Notes: generated by a model from the letters alone, not told the origin. Positions 17,099 through 28,178 are shown, numbered from the stretch's first letter. The stretch: 64,000 nucleotides of DNA from an uncultured Prevotellaceae bacterium (GCA_900316835.1 ONEL01000001.1:248001-312000), one strand, 5' to 3'. Numbers and translations: made by a program.

Positions 17099-20000
17099 TT
17101 ATTTGGCGAGCGAAACGTTGACTGAGATGCCGTAATTGGTGTTGGTGGTAGGATAAGAAGTAGTAGACACGAGCGGGGTGTTCACCTGGTGGTCGAAGAA
17201 AGCTCCCAAGGTGATGCGCTTACTCATCACATAGTTTGCCGAGAAATTAATTCCCAGGGTTCTTGTTCCGCTTGTTGCTTGAGTGGTATTAACATCAATC
17301 TTGCGAATGAGTGCGGTGTTGTTGTTTAACTGCAGGTTGAAGTTAAGAGTGAGGTCGTTGTTCACACCTTGTTGTTTTTTCTTAATCTTAAGCACTGAAT
17401 TAAAATTGGCTATCTTGTAACTAGCCCCAATCACGAGCGATTTTTGCAAAGTCTCAACCAGCTGCAACGATGAAATGTTGAGAGCAAGAGTGCGTGAATC
17501 GCGATACTCCATGTTGAAAGTCAGGTCGTTCTTGAGCGTTGCGTTCACGCCAATGAGTGGCGCAAACTTCTCGGTAATCGATACTGACGATATGTTATAA
17601 GGAGAATTAGGAATGGGATTGCCGGTTAAGGCATCGGCAGTAAATCCCAGTCCTTCGCCAATGGTAATCCAGTCGGTATAGCTAGAGAAGGATCCTACCG
17701 AATAGGTACACTGATAAGCGTGAGTTAGAGTTAAGCTCTTGAATATCTTCTTCACAGCGGGGATGCGCGACAGGCCATCGTAGGTCACACGCCAGTTGGG
17801 CAAGATGCTCTTAATGCCCGGGAATGGGTCAAGATTAACTTTGCTTGCATCTTTTCCCGAGTATGCCGCCATGAAAGCTGGTATCATCACGTCACTGCCA
17901 GCTTGATTTACTGTACCATTAGCTGGATTGAAAGGCGAGTTGGCCAATGGAGTGCCACGCAAGAATCCCCTTTCGGGATAATTCTTACCTATATATTTGC
18001 TCTCGATGCGACTAGCCACAATGGGGATATTGCGCAGGAACTGGTCGAAGGCTTTACTATAATATTCATTGCTGGCACTCAACCCTCGCAGAGCGGTGGC
18101 AATCGCCACATGGGTCTTGGTGTAACTTCCTGAGTAAAGGACACCCACATCATCATACATGAATTGAATTTGATTAGTGCGGTTGTCGGTGCGATTTCCT
18201 GTTAGAGTAACCTTGAGACCCGCAATGGGTTCCAGTTGAACTTCAAGGTTGAATTCTTGAGTTTTAGAATATAGTGCAGGCGAGGTTTGAGTAGAGTCGC
18301 CTAACAGCCATCCACGGCTCTTGGCTTTATCAATATAGTCCTGCCCCACAAAGCCAAATGCGAAGTCTAAGCCAGGAGCCATGACGTCGTAGTGACTGTT
18401 TTGACCAAAGATGTCACCCACGTTTGGGATAAATTGTGGTATAGAGAGCGATTGAATATTTCTCCACTTCACATTCACACTGCGTACGCTCATCGCTAGC
18501 CTAGTGAGATATTGCGCCAGCTCAGTGCCAAAGTTTTTCTTGTCGCCAGCCATCACTTCGGTGACAGTGACTTTAATGCTTGTGTTGTCGCGATTAAGAA
18601 TCTCAATATTATTATTATCCTTGATGTCGAACTTAACAGGATATCTCTTACCATCGACAGTTGTTGCTGTTACCCTCACTTTCTTCACGTTCATGTTGTG
18701 CTTAACCATGGTGGTGGTGTCGGCACTGAGCTGGAAGGTGCGGTCAAATTTCTTTGCTTTCTTAGTAGTTTTCTTGTCCTTACCTCGATTGCCGGCGCCA
18801 CCTCCACTGCTTGAGAAGCGCTTGTTGACGTCTTTCAGATAAGGAATCTTGCCATAGAGTGTTTCGAGATTGAAGCGACCATCAACGTTGATTGACGACT
18901 GGTTGGCAATGGTGTTACCCGAGAAGACGTCGGCAATAACAGTACCACGATCCCAGCGATAAGTGGCATTATAAGTTGCGCTGGCATTAATAAAACTTAA
19001 AATTGGTATACCACTGAATGGAGCCTTGTAGGACGCAGTGAACGTCTGGTTATAGGCCCATGGAGTACCCAGGTCTTTAATACTGCGCCACACACTGTCG
19101 CGCCAGTCACGATACTCGTCGGGGAACAGTCGCTTGTTCACTTGACCAATGGGCTCCATGATATGAGCAGTGGTCTGGCTATTAAACGACATGTTCAATG
19201 ATTTAGTGAAATTCCACGAAAGTGCAAACTGCCTATCCCACAAGAAATTCTTGCTCACCGAGACGGGCAAGACGATATCAACATCGGTCTCGTTGCGAGT
19301 TTGTTGCTCATAGTAATATCGTGAGATATTAGTGCTGAAAGCAATAGAAGTAGGCAGCCAGCGGAATTCCCACTCGCGGAAGAACTTCATGTGCTTATTT
19401 TTTGCATCAATAGCCTTTTCTAATGGCTTAAAGGGCTTGATGTAAGGAGTCCAGGAATATTGCATGCTACCACGATAATCGTTAGTGTTTTCATAGATGT
19501 TATCGGGGTCGCTCTTGTGCTGCTTATTGAAGGAGTAATTGAATGTGAAATTGGCGGGGTCCCAAGGCATAGGATTCTTGCTCTTCACATCAAACTTGAG
19601 TCCTGAGATAGAGAAGTTTTTTACAACTTGTTTTGATATCGCATAGTTGTTGATGGAATCCTTCTGCTCATCGGTGGCACAAGCCTCGAGTGCGTCTTTG
19701 AGGAGAATATCTTCATCAAGAGGATTGTATTTTGGAGTAGTTTTCTCGTTGCTATAAGAGTAATAAATGGGCGCATGGAGTTTGACCTTTTCAGGAACAA
19801 AACGCCCTAAATCGGCTTGCACGGCGACATTATACTGGTCATAATTATCAAGTCGACGATTAGTCATGCTCTGGTCAACCGACCCGAATCCGTGTGTTTC
19901 CTTGTGCCATCCCACATTGACGGTGGCAATATCACTCATGTTGAGAACTAAACTAGCCTTGGCAGCCCAACCGCCCTCGCTATCAAAATCGGTGACGCGC

Positions 20001-23000
20001 ATCTCATCAACCCAAACTACAAAGTTCTTAGTTGTGCCGGCTGTGTTGTTTCTCACACCAATCAGCATCACCCTCACCTTGCTCAATGACGGGTTACCCA
20101 TCACGTACACATGATTACGAGTGTTGTTAGGGTCTTGCTCTTGATATCGTTGTGTGTAAGCCACATCAGGATTTCCCGCCATTTTCTCGGCATTGCGGTT
20201 CTTTTTCACCGCGGTGAGCACATCAAGGTCAAGGTCGAGCATGTTCTCGGCTGGCCACACCGCCAGTCGGTCGGCAGAGCTATTGTTGCTATATCGTCCT
20301 GCAGGAGTGACATTGAGTGGGATTTCATATTCATAGTAGTTGTTCTTCACATCCGAGCCCAGTCGTACAAATAGTGAGATATCACCATTCTTGAGATTAG
20401 TAGCATCATTGATAAACGCTTCGCTGTGAACAAACATTTGCAAGCGCTTGTAGGTTCTCAAGTCAAGATTAGTGTTTCGATACACACCACGAGCATCGCC
20501 AGCTTCGAGCCCCTCAACTCTCATCTGCATCGACTGCTCGTTGAGCTGTGTGATTTGCGACTGACCAGAGTCGACAATTCGATTAACACCAGGAGGAAGC
20601 ACATAGTTCACAGGCTCGCGACTAGCGTTCTCCTCAATGTTAACAGTGTTAACATCGATAATTCCATTGCCTGGAGCATCACTGCGATTGTTAAGATTGT
20701 AATCATAATTTCTCCATTCACCCCTCACAAGCTCAAGGGTGGCAAACCTCAAGTGGGTGGTCTCCTTAAATCCAGTCAAGAACATGCGCATGAAGCGAAT
20801 AGACGAGAAATCATTGATAGATCCCACCACCTTTTCATAACTCTTGATTGGGATACAGAATTGATACCAAGTGACGTGCTGATCCTCGCCATTGCGGGTG
20901 CGCTGTACCGACTCCTGCTTATCAATGATAAAGTTCTTGCCAACCATCAAATCCTCGGGGCGGATTGAAACTTTGTACTGGAAGTAACGCTCATATTCGT
21001 TAAGTGTATTGTCTTGGTTAATATCCTCAACATCAGGCACACTGCGAGAACTTTGATACATGCCATCGGCAGCATCCTCTTGAGAAAGTGAGTTGCCTTC
21101 GGTGCCATTGTAGTGCTTGTAGCGCTCCAAGATTGATAATCGCTGCTCGTCGTAGTCGTAACCACGATAGAAGTGATAGTTATCACCCGCCGGGTCGTTG
21201 ATTGGTGAGAACTGGTCGGTTTCCATTTGAGCTATAGTCTCGGCTGGCAAGCGCTGGCGCAAACGGGTAACATATTCTTGATAGGTGGGGAATGTTTGCT
21301 CATTAGCGGTGCTGAGTCCGTTCAATCCCACGTCTTGCCTAGAACGTGAACCGGCAGCTGTATCAAAGGCATAGGTGAGCGACGACTTGGTTGATACCCT
21401 ACCCCAGTTGGTTTCCTTCACTGCAGTAGTATCGGTATCAAGATAAGGCAATCCGTTCTCATAGCTCTTGAGTCCATCCTTGAGAATATCCTCGCTTATT
21501 TCTCCCAGGTTGATATAAAAGTCTCCACCTTCACGATTGGGATTATTATCATCGAGAAATGGGTCAAGAAGCCAGAATTTAATATATTCAACATTGTTCG
21601 TAACAAAGTCTGTATTATCAATCTTGCGCATGATACCGCCCCAACGTTTCTCGGGATTGAGCAAGTTGCCACTTGGGTCGATGTTCTCGGTATCAAGGTT
21701 GTAGGGACCTCTTTCCTTGGGATAGAATGAGAGGTTTAGAGTTTGTATTGTTGACGACTCACCATAGTTCAGCTCGCGCCCTGGGAACACCTCGGTGTAA
21801 GGTATCTCCCTTACATAGGGATTAGAGAGCTGGTCAAGGTCATTCTTTATGTAGCCTGGAACATAGGAAGAGTTGCGTTGTGTGAACAACCTGTCGATAT
21901 AATACCAAGACAAGAGCGAACGGTTCTTGCCATAGTTAATATCATTCGACAGAGATGCCTCGGGGAATAGAGCATCACTGCTGGTGTCATAGGGGGTTGA
22001 AGCAAGGAACCATGAATAAGGTGAACGCAAGTCGATACCAGTCTGTGTAGATTCAAAGTCATCAATGTAAGAACTACCCGCATTCGATCCCGTACGTGAC
22101 TGATGTGGTAACAGTTGAGCAAACTCACCATTAAAGTTTACCGACGATGGCGCTGTGGCATTGACTGTGGGGATCTTGTTGAGCAAATTAGTAAGCCACA
22201 TGAAGTTGCTCTTATAAGAAATGCGTGCTCCCCAAATTGTGTTGTTGACAATCTCATTACCTATCGACACCTTTTCGGTTAAAGCTTTCTCGCCATAGTG
22301 CATCACAGTTCCACCAATGTGGAAATTGTCATTGAAAGCATAGTCCAGATCAAGTCCCAGCAATGTCTTGCGCTGGGTACTGAATGTGGACTGATTCTCA
22401 AGCGACACACTAATGTTAGTACCCGCGTCGATAATACTTTGATTAGTAATAGTGACAGTACCCATTGTGTAGTCGACGGTATAGTCACTATTCTCAGTAA
22501 GTGTTACACCGCCAGCGGTAACAATCACTGAACCGCGTGGAACATTAGTGGCATTGAGACTGATTGTGTTTTTATTAGTCGCCTGATATTCACCGGCAAG
22601 CACAAACTTGTTTTTATCTTGAACCTGTTGAGCCTCGGTGAGTTGCATGCGATAGAGTTCCTCATAAACATATTTGTCGGCAATAGCATCGTTGCCAATC
22701 ATCTTGCGCAAGTGCGAGCCAAAGGGTTCAACAACAGGGAAAATAACCTTTCCGCCTTGTGTGGTAATTGTGTATCCGTCGAGGAAGTCGAAACGTCCGT
22801 CGGGGTTGAAATCATTATTAGCATCCAGCCTATCAAGATTCATCACCCTCAACAATGGCACACCATAGATGTTGCCTTCGTTGATGTAATACAACTCTGT
22901 TCCAGTGGTGTCGTTCAGGTACTTGATATTGAGCTTGAAGTTAGACCGCTGCAACTGATAAGCCCCCAGCGAATAAACATTTTTCATCATCAAGTCCCAC

Positions 23001-24595
23001 ATGGGCACTTGAGTGTTGATAGTTGTAGCTTTAAGCATCTTGACGTAGAGCGACTGCTCGGTTGACGCTATATCGCTAGCAAATTCTCCCACCTGGTAGG
23101 TGTTACCCATGTAGGTGTACTGGTAAGCAACGGCAAGTACTTCGTCGCTTGCTAATGAGGTATTAAGGGAAATATAACCTAGAGAATTGTTTACTTTATA
23201 TTCGTTGGATGAAAGCAATCTGGCACTCTCTATTTTCTCATAGTCTTTTCCACCCTCGAAGCCGTAGGCGCTAAGTGGTTCAAGTGCTGTAGCGGCTTGG
23301 CTGATGTATCGAGCGTCGGGGTAGTTTTCTTTTATCTCGGTGAGCAAAGAATTAGAGGTGTTGGTGGGATTGGCCATTGGCGACGTTGCCTGCCAGTGGC
23401 TATTGCTTATGTGCTGGCTCTCACCAGCGTCCATAAATGCCATGATGTTTCTCGACTCATTGAAGTTGCCGCGCTTGTTAGTCACCCACACTTCAATGCG
23501 TGTGATATTAATTCCGCTTGAGACTAATGGAAGTTTTGAAGTCCAGTTGTCATAATTGTCACGAAAATAATGTGAGAGGAAGAAATGTCGGTTTTGGTCA
23601 TATTTGTCGGCTGTGATATAAAAGTCGGTAGTCTGTGCTCCACCACGTGTGTTCACAGTTTGCGACTCAGAGTTCTGCTGAGACACAAGCGCTGTTGCGG
23701 TGAGTCGCCCAAATTGCAATTTTGTTTTAATACCAAACAATGCCGAGCCACCTCTTATGAGTGTGGAACCAGTAGTCATGCTAACATTACCAGCCTCTAT
23801 ATTCTTGATTATTTCATCCTCTTTGCCCTCGTAGGCAAGCTTAAGGTTTTTGTTATCAAACTCAAAGGTGGCATCAGTGTTGTAGGTCATGTTAAATTTC
23901 ATCTTGTCGCCTACCGATGCCGATATTGTGGCTTGTATTTTCTGATCAAAGTCGAAATAGGTCTTACGCTTAGCCGAGACCGATAAAGCGGGGTTATCGG
24001 TCTTGTTAGTCTTAATACCCATTTTAATTTGCACCGAGCCTTGAGTCTTGAGTTGCACACCACCAGGACCAAAGACTTTCTCAAGTGGGCCTAGTCCAAA
24101 CTGCATGTCGAGGAAGTTGAAAGGATTCTTTTTCTTCTCCTCGGCAGTCTCAGCATTCTTTTGACGATAATATTGCATCATCGACTCACGCAGAGTGAGA
24201 TTATTATACTCATCGGCAGTGAGTATAAATGGTGTGACCACGTCATAGTCGCCCACCTTGGTGCGAATTATATAGCATCCGGTCTCGTAATCATATTCAG
24301 CCTCGGTGGTAATATTACTAGGGGTCTTCAGGTCGGCAGCATATTCACCTTCCTTGAGATCATCATAATTCTCGGGTACGGTGGGATGCACCCCGTAGCG
24401 CATCTTCACACTTCTCTTTTTGCCACTAGTGTTATCTCCTGTCACAGCACCTTTATCGGGCACCGGTGGCGGAGGATTCAGTGTAGATTTAGAATATTGA
24501 GCATTAGCCCCAGCCACTGCCAGCATATAGAAGATGACACTAAGCAGTAGCGATGTCAAAGTATTATTAGTATTTCGAGAATTAAATAAATTCAT
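17099..24595 (-). CDS. sprA: Type IX secretion outer-membrane translocon protein SprA (Sov)
   Basis: 2498 residues, the expected size for SprA/Sov, the giant 36-strand outer-membrane barrel that is the T9SS conduit. A Sec signal peptide (about residues 1-32, ending AGANA) is followed by a proline-rich segment, then SprA N-terminal domains (GPLEKVFGPGGVQLKTQGSVQIKMG; YNTDATFEFDNKNLKLAYEGKEDEI). Many amphipathic strands with Tyr/Asn-rich turns run to the C-terminal NYGISVNVSLAK, which ends in a typical outer-membrane final strand. It secretes proteins with T9SS C-terminal domains and, in gliding species, supports motility. ruvA lies 68 bp upstream on the same strand, a synteny common in Bacteroidales. 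The frame is uninterrupted over 7.5 kb. Confidence 0.97.
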   Translation of the reverse strand: MNLFNSRNTNNTLTSLLLSVIFYMLAVAGANAQYSKSTLNPPPPVPDKGAVTGDNTSGKKRSVKMRYGVHPTVPENYDDLKEGEYAADLKTPSNITTEAEYDYETGCYIIRTKVGDYDVVTPFILTADEYNNLTLRESMMQYYRQKNAETAEEKKKNPFNFLDMQFGLGPLEKVFGPGGVQLKTQGSVQIKMGIKTNKTDNPALSVSAKRKTYFDFDQKIQATISASVGDKMKFNMTYNTDATFEFDNKNLKLAYEGKEDEIIKNIEAGNVSMTTGSTLIRGGSALFGIKTKLQFGRLTATALVSQQNSESQTVNTRGGAQTTDFYITADKYDQNRHFFLSHYFRDNYDNWTSKLPLVSSGINITRIEVWVTNKRGNFNESRNIMAFMDAGESQHISNSHWQATSPMANPTNTSNSLLTEIKENYPDARYISQAATALEPLSAYGFEGGKDYEKIESARLLSSNEYKVNNSLGYISLNTSLASDEVLAVAYQYTYMGNTYQVGEFASDIASTEQSLYVKMLKATTINTQVPMWDLMMKNVYSLGAYQLQRSNFKLNIKYLNDTTGTELYYINEGNIYGVPLLRVMNLDRLDANNDFNPDGRFDFLDGYTITTQGGKVIFPVVEPFGSHLRKMIGNDAIADKYVYEELYRMQLTEAQQVQDKNKFVLAGEYQATNKNTISLNATNVPRGSVIVTAGGVTLTENSDYTVDYTMGTVTITNQSIIDAGTNISVSLENQSTFSTQRKTLLGLDLDYAFNDNFHIGGTVMHYGEKALTEKVSIGNEIVNNTIWGARISYKSNFMWLTNLLNKIPTVNATAPSSVNFNGEFAQLLPHQSRTGSNAGSSYIDDFESTQTGIDLRSPYSWFLASTPYDTSSDALFPEASLSNDINYGKNRSLLSWYYIDRLFTQRNSSYVPGYIKNDLDQLSNPYVREIPYTEVFPGRELNYGESSTIQTLNLSFYPKERGPYNLDTENIDPSGNLLNPEKRWGGIMRKIDNTDFVTNNVEYIKFWLLDPFLDDNNPNREGGDFYINLGEISEDILKDGLKSYENGLPYLDTDTTAVKETNWGRVSTKSSLTYAFDTAAGSRSRQDVGLNGLSTANEQTFPTYQEYVTRLRQRLPAETIAQMETDQFSPINDPAGDNYHFYRGYDYDEQRLSILERYKHYNGTEGNSLSQEDAADGMYQSSRSVPDVEDINQDNTLNEYERYFQYKVSIRPEDLMVGKNFIIDKQESVQRTRNGEDQHVTWYQFCIPIKSYEKVVGSINDFSSIRFMRMFLTGFKETTHLRFATLELVRGEWRNYDYNLNNRSDAPGNGIIDVNTVNIEENASREPVNYVLPPGVNRIVDSGQSQITQLNEQSMQMRVEGLEAGDARGVYRNTNLDLRTYKRLQMFVHSEAFINDATNLKNGDISLFVRLGSDVKNNYYEYEIPLNVTPAGRYSNNSSADRLAVWPAENMLDLDLDVLTAVKKNRNAEKMAGNPDVAYTQRYQEQDPNNTRNHVYVMGNPSLSKVRVMLIGVRNNTAGTTKNFVVWVDEMRVTDFDSEGGWAAKASLVLNMSDIATVNVGWHKETHGFGSVDQSMTNRRLDNYDQYNVAVQADLGRFVPEKVKLHAPIYYSYSNEKTTPKYNPLDEDILLKDALEACATDEQKDSINNYAISKQVVKNFSISGLKFDVKSKNPMPWDPANFTFNYSFNKQHKSDPDNIYENTNDYRGSMQYSWTPYIKPFKPLEKAIDAKNKHMKFFREWEFRWLPTSIAFSTNISRYYYEQQTRNETDVDIVLPVSVSKNFLWDRQFALSWNFTKSLNMSFNSQTTAHIMEPIGQVNKRLFPDEYRDWRDSVWRSIKDLGTPWAYNQTFTASYKAPFSGIPILSFINASATYNATYRWDRGTVIADVFSGNTIANQSSINVDGRFNLETLYGKIPYLKDVNKRFSSSGGGAGNRGKDKKTTKKAKKFDRTFQLSADTTTMVKHNMNVKKVRVTATTVDGKRYPVKFDIKDNNNIEILNRDNTSIKVTVTEVMAGDKKNFGTELAQYLTRLAMSVRSVNVKWRNIQSLSIPQFIPNVGDIFGQNSHYDVMAPGLDFAFGFVGQDYIDKAKSRGWLLGDSTQTSPALYSKTQEFNLEVQLEPIAGLKVTLTGNRTDNRTNQIQFMYDDVGVLYSGSYTKTHVAIATALRGLSASNEYYSKAFDQFLRNIPIVASRIESKYIGKNYPERGFLRGTPLANSPFNPANGTVNQAGSDVMIPAFMAAYSGKDASKVNLDPFPGIKSILPNWRVTYDGLSRIPAVKKIFKSLTLTHAYQCTYSVGSFSSYTDWITIGEGLGFTADALTGNPIPNSPYNISSVSITEKFAPLIGVNATLKNDLTFNMEYRDSRTLALNISSLQLVETLQKSLVIGASYKIANFNSVLKIKKKQQGVNNDLTLNFNLQLNNNTALIRKIDVNTTQATSGTRTLGINFSANYVMSKRITLGAFFDHQVNTPLVSTTSYPTTNTNYGISVNVSLAK

Positions 24596-24663
24596 TGTTA
24601 ACTAAAAAAAATTATTACATCGCTTGGGCTTTACTCATCGTTGCTGAAAGTAGCACGCTATAA

Positions 24664-25251
24664 TCACATGATTTTTAAAGCATTCTTGATTGCTGCTTCT
24701 ACTGTGATTGAGGGGTCGTCTTTGAGCAGTTTCTTTAATGCTTTTTGAGAAACTTGCTGAGTAAACCCAAGCGCGGCAAGTGCCGCGAGCGCCTCGTCAT
24801 AGACGGCACTAGGAGCGCTATTATTATCTAATAACGTATCACCTGCCACTTTTATTTTATCCTTGAGGTCAACTAATATTCTTTGTGCTGTTTTTGCGCC
24901 AATTCCTTTTACACCCTTTAACATACCCACATTTCCACTTGCGATGCATTGTTCAAGCTCGTTGGCACTGAGTGATGACAATATCATGCGCGCGGTATTG
25001 GGACCAACACCACTCACACTAATTAGCATCAAGAATAACTCCCTCTCACGCCGCGACATGAAGCCATACAGCACATGGGCATCCTCTCTAATTGCTTCAT
25101 AAACAAACAGTTTAACCGACTGCTCGCTCATTTTAGCAATCTCGTTATAGGTTGTAAACGAAATGTTTATCATGTAGCCCACGCCACCATTATCAAGCAC
25201 TACAAATGCTGGATTCAGCTCTACAATTTTTCCAGAAATGTAATCGTACAT
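24664..25251 (-). CDS. ruvA: Holliday junction branch migration protein RuvA
   Basis: 195 residues, a standard length. Domain I is an OB fold (MYDYISGKIVELNPAFVVLDNGGVGYMINIS); domain II has two helix-hairpin-helix motifs (LISVSGVGPNTARMILS and LKGVKGIGAKTAQRILVDLKDK); domain III is a C-terminal UBA-like helix bundle (YDEALAALAALGFTQQVSQKALKKL). RuvA binds four-way junctions as a tetramer and loads RuvB. The acidic pin is in the usual location. Upstream of sprA, likely sharing a transcript. Confidence 0.96.
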   Translation of the reverse strand: MYDYISGKIVELNPAFVVLDNGGVGYMINISFTTYNEIAKMSEQSVKLFVYEAIREDAHVLYGFMSRRERELFLMLISVSGVGPNTARMILSSLSANELEQCIASGNVGMLKGVKGIGAKTAQRILVDLKDKIKVAGDTLLDNNSAPSAVYDEALAALAALGFTQQVSQKALKKLLKDDPSITVEAAIKNALKIM

Positions 25252-25300
25252 ATTAAGTTCAATTATTGTTATACCTCAAAAAAGTGTATTTTTTTCTTTA

Positions 25301-25327
25301 CAAAATTACTAACTATCATCGAAACAA
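25301..25327 (-). promoter_or_regulatory. Putative ruvA-sprA promoter
   Basis: Minus-strand TAATTTTG (25308-25301) fits TAnnTTTG, with TTG (25327-25325) 16 nt upstream. The spacing is a little short. It lies about 50 nt before the ruvA start. Confidence 0.45.
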
Positions 25328-25477
25328 CTATCATAAACTATGTTAAAATGAAATAGATTGAGATTTGAAATAGTTTAATTATAAATCACAAATAAATTTT
25401 AAAACTTGCTTGATTAAGAATTGCATCTACTCATTTGTGGGTAGATTAACGTCAATTATTAATCATTTGTTGTGATT

Positions 25478-25507
25478 TTTGGGTAGCATAAATTGTAGTA
25501 TTTTTGC
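25478..25507 (+). promoter_or_regulatory. Putative feoAB promoter
   Basis: TTTG (25478-25481), a 17-nt spacer and TATTTTTGC (25499-25507) resemble the Bacteroidetes promoter consensus, and the start codon is 26 nt downstream. I see no clear Fur-type palindrome around it. Confidence 0.5.
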
Positions 25508-25532
25508 AATGTAAAAAATTAATCAAGAAAAG

Positions 25533-28067
25533 ATGTTATTATCAGAGCTTAAAACAGGAGAACGTGCAATAGTTGTGAAAGTGCTTGGACATGGCGGTTT
25601 CCGCAAGCGCATTATCGAAATGGGATTTATAAAAGGGAAGACCGTAGAGGCCGTTCTCAACGCACCATTGCAGGACCCTGTTAAATATAAAATCATGGGC
25701 TATGAGCTCTCGCTCAGGCACGACGAGGCAGCAATGATCCAGGTCGTTAGTGAAGAGGAAATTGCCCGTGAGTATGGGCAAGATGTTCCTATTTCAATTC
25801 CCAGCAATGGCGGTGAGGTGGTTGAAGTGGAAGCTATTAGTAACCACCTCAGGGAGGTAGCGACACGCAAGCGACGCACAATAAATGTAGCCCTTGTGGG
25901 AAATCCCAACAGTGGTAAGACTTCGCTCTTCAACTTTGCCAGTGGCGCAACCGAGCATGTGGGGAACTACAGTGGCGTAACCGTCGACGCCAAGGAAGGA
26001 AAGTGCGAGTTTGAAGGTTACACATTTAATATTGTGGACTTGCCGGGAACTTATTCTCTTACCGCCTATAGCCCTGAGGAACTCTATGTGCGCAAGCAGA
26101 TTATTGAAAAGACCCCCGATGTTATAATCAATGTTGTGGATGCCAGCAACCTTGAACGCAACCTCTATCTCACAACACAACTCATCGACATGGACTTGCG
26201 CATGGTGTGCGCACTCAACATGTATGACGACCTTGAGCGCAAGGGCGATAAGCTCGACACTGCCAAGCTGGGGCAGCTACTAGGCGTGCCCATGATACCC
26301 ACCGTGTTCAAGACCGGTAAGGGAGTTGACCTGCTGTTTCACATCATCATAAATTTGTATGAGGGTGTTGACTATATTGACGAGAATGGCAATATCAACC
26401 CCGAGGTGGCACAAGAAATACAAAACTGGCACAAGGAATATGGCAAAGAAGAGATAGAGCACGAGGAAGATTTCGCCTCTGGCGGGAAGGTTAAAAACAA
26501 CGTGTTCCGCCACATTCACATCAATCATGGTAACGACCTTGAAGAGGCTATTACAAAAGTGAAAATGGAACTCGAAAAGAATACTAACATTAGGCACCGT
26601 TACTCGCTTCGTTACCTTGCCATTAAGCTACTAGAAAACGATGCCGATGCCGAGCTCACAGCTAAAAAACTTCCCAATGGAGCCGACATAATAGCAATGC
26701 GTGACCTGCAAGCCAAACGCATTAAGGAAAACACACTTGAGGACAGCGAGAGTGCTATTATGAACGCTAAATATGGCTTTATAAATGGAGCATTGAAAGA
26801 AGTGTTCTTTGAGGGTAATAACCCCGATGCACACCAAGTGACAAAAATTCTTGATGATATTGTCACACATCGCCTGTTGGGATTTCCATTATTCTTCCTT
26901 TTCCTCTGGTTTATGTTTTGGGTAACATTCACTTTAGGACAATATCCCATGGACTGGATTGACGCGGGTGTGGGATGGCTCAAGAATGTTGTTGAGACCA
27001 ATATGCCAGCAGGTCCTTTAAAGGCTATGATTGCCGATGGCGTGATAGGTGGTGTGGGCTCGGTAATAGTGTTCCTGCCACAAATCTTGATACTTTATTT
27101 CTTTATCTCGATAATGGAAGATTCAGGCTACATGGCCCGTGCCGCGTTTATCATGGACAAGCTTATGCATGGCATGGGGTTGCATGGTAAGTCGTTTATT
27201 CCCATGATTATGGGATTTGGATGTAATGTGCCGGCAATCATGGCTACACGTACTATCGAGAGTCGCAATAGCCGCTTGATAACCATGCTAGTTCTCCCCT
27301 TCATGAGTTGCTCGGCACGATTGCCCATCTATATTATGATAATTGGTACATTCTTTGCCACTAATCAGAGTCTTATCATGCTGTCATTATATGCCATTGG
27401 CATTGTTGTGGCAATACTGATGAGTCGAGTTCTCAAACGCTTTCTTATCAAGAACGACGATACTCCATTTGTAATGGAGCTGCCACCCTACCGTTTCCCT
27501 ACAGGTAAAGCCATTTGGCGACACACCTGGTCAAAGGGTAAGCAATATCTCAAGAAGATGGGAGGCATTATTCTTGTGGCTTCAATAATAGTGTGGTTCT
27601 TGGGGTATTATCCTAATCACGACGCTTACCAGTCAAGCCAAGAACAACAAGAGCACAGCTATCTTGGCATGATAGGTAAGACAATAGAGCCTGTATTTAA
27701 GCCTAATGGCTTTGACTGGAAACTTGACGTGGGATTGCTGGCTGGTGTCGGCGCCAAGGAAATTGTTGCATCAACACTCGGTGTAATCTACAGCAACGAT
27801 GAAAGTTTTGCCGATGATGAGCAAATGAGCAGTGATTCGGAAAAATACAGCAATCTCAACGCAAAAATGACAGCCGATGGCATTACACCTCTTGCGGCAT
27901 TTAGTTTCCTGCTCTTTGTACTGCTCTACTTCCCATGCATAGCAACCATTGCGGCGATAAAGGGTGAGACAGGGAGCTGGCGATGGGCACTCTTTGCAGC
28001 CTTCTACACCACAGCCGTTGCATGGATTGTCTCGGCTTTGGTATTCCAGTTAGGAAGCTTATTCTAA
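25533..28067 (+). CDS. feoB: Ferrous iron transporter FeoAB fusion
   Basis: 844 residues. Residues 1-75 are a FeoA SH3-like domain (MLLSELKTGERAIVVKVLGH ... IIEMGFIKGKTVE ... YELSLRHDEAAMIQV) joined by a linker to FeoB. The G domain has G1 GNPNSGKTS (123-131) and G3 DLPG (169-172), plus NMYD as the G4-like position. A helical region follows, then two Gate domains with about nine membrane helices (motifs SCSARLPIY and GVGAKEIVAS). It imports Fe(II) across the inner membrane under GTPase control. FeoA-FeoB fusion is usual in Bacteroides. The gene appears monocistronic with a strong terminator after it. A FeoB-associated-type small protein is encoded far away at 42790. Confidence 0.96.
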   Translation: MLLSELKTGERAIVVKVLGHGGFRKRIIEMGFIKGKTVEAVLNAPLQDPVKYKIMGYELSLRHDEAAMIQVVSEEEIAREYGQDVPISIPSNGGEVVEVEAISNHLREVATRKRRTINVALVGNPNSGKTSLFNFASGATEHVGNYSGVTVDAKEGKCEFEGYTFNIVDLPGTYSLTAYSPEELYVRKQIIEKTPDVIINVVDASNLERNLYLTTQLIDMDLRMVCALNMYDDLERKGDKLDTAKLGQLLGVPMIPTVFKTGKGVDLLFHIIINLYEGVDYIDENGNINPEVAQEIQNWHKEYGKEEIEHEEDFASGGKVKNNVFRHIHINHGNDLEEAITKVKMELEKNTNIRHRYSLRYLAIKLLENDADAELTAKKLPNGADIIAMRDLQAKRIKENTLEDSESAIMNAKYGFINGALKEVFFEGNNPDAHQVTKILDDIVTHRLLGFPLFFLFLWFMFWVTFTLGQYPMDWIDAGVGWLKNVVETNMPAGPLKAMIADGVIGGVGSVIVFLPQILILYFFISIMEDSGYMARAAFIMDKLMHGMGLHGKSFIPMIMGFGCNVPAIMATRTIESRNSRLITMLVLPFMSCSARLPIYIMIIGTFFATNQSLIMLSLYAIGIVVAILMSRVLKRFLIKNDDTPFVMELPPYRFPTGKAIWRHTWSKGKQYLKKMGGIILVASIIVWFLGYYPNHDAYQSSQEQQEHSYLGMIGKTIEPVFKPNGFDWKLDVGLLAGVGAKEIVASTLGVIYSNDESFADDEQMSSDSEKYSNLNAKMTADGITPLAAFSFLLFVLLYFPCIATIAAIKGETGSWRWALFAAFYTTAVAWIVSALVFQLGSLF

Positions 28068-28096
28068 TTAAACCTACCAATATCAAAATAAACAGA

Positions 28097-28140
28097 GCAA
28101 GAACTTTATAGTCAGCACTTTCTTGACTTAAAGTTCTTGC
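28097..28140. terminator. Terminator after feoAB
   Basis: GCAAGAACTTTA (28097-28108) pairs perfectly with TAAAGTTCTTGC (28129-28140), a 12-bp stem followed by TTTGCTTT. It separates the convergent feoAB and dipeptide epimerase genes and may act in both directions. Confidence 0.85.
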
Positions 28141-28178
28141 TTTGCTTTAATATTGATTCAACTCTCTAGGCTATACAA

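Noticed and set aside
20426..20968. 180-codon open frame opposite sprA
   Set aside because: Shadow of the long sprA coding sequence; no recognisable protein features.
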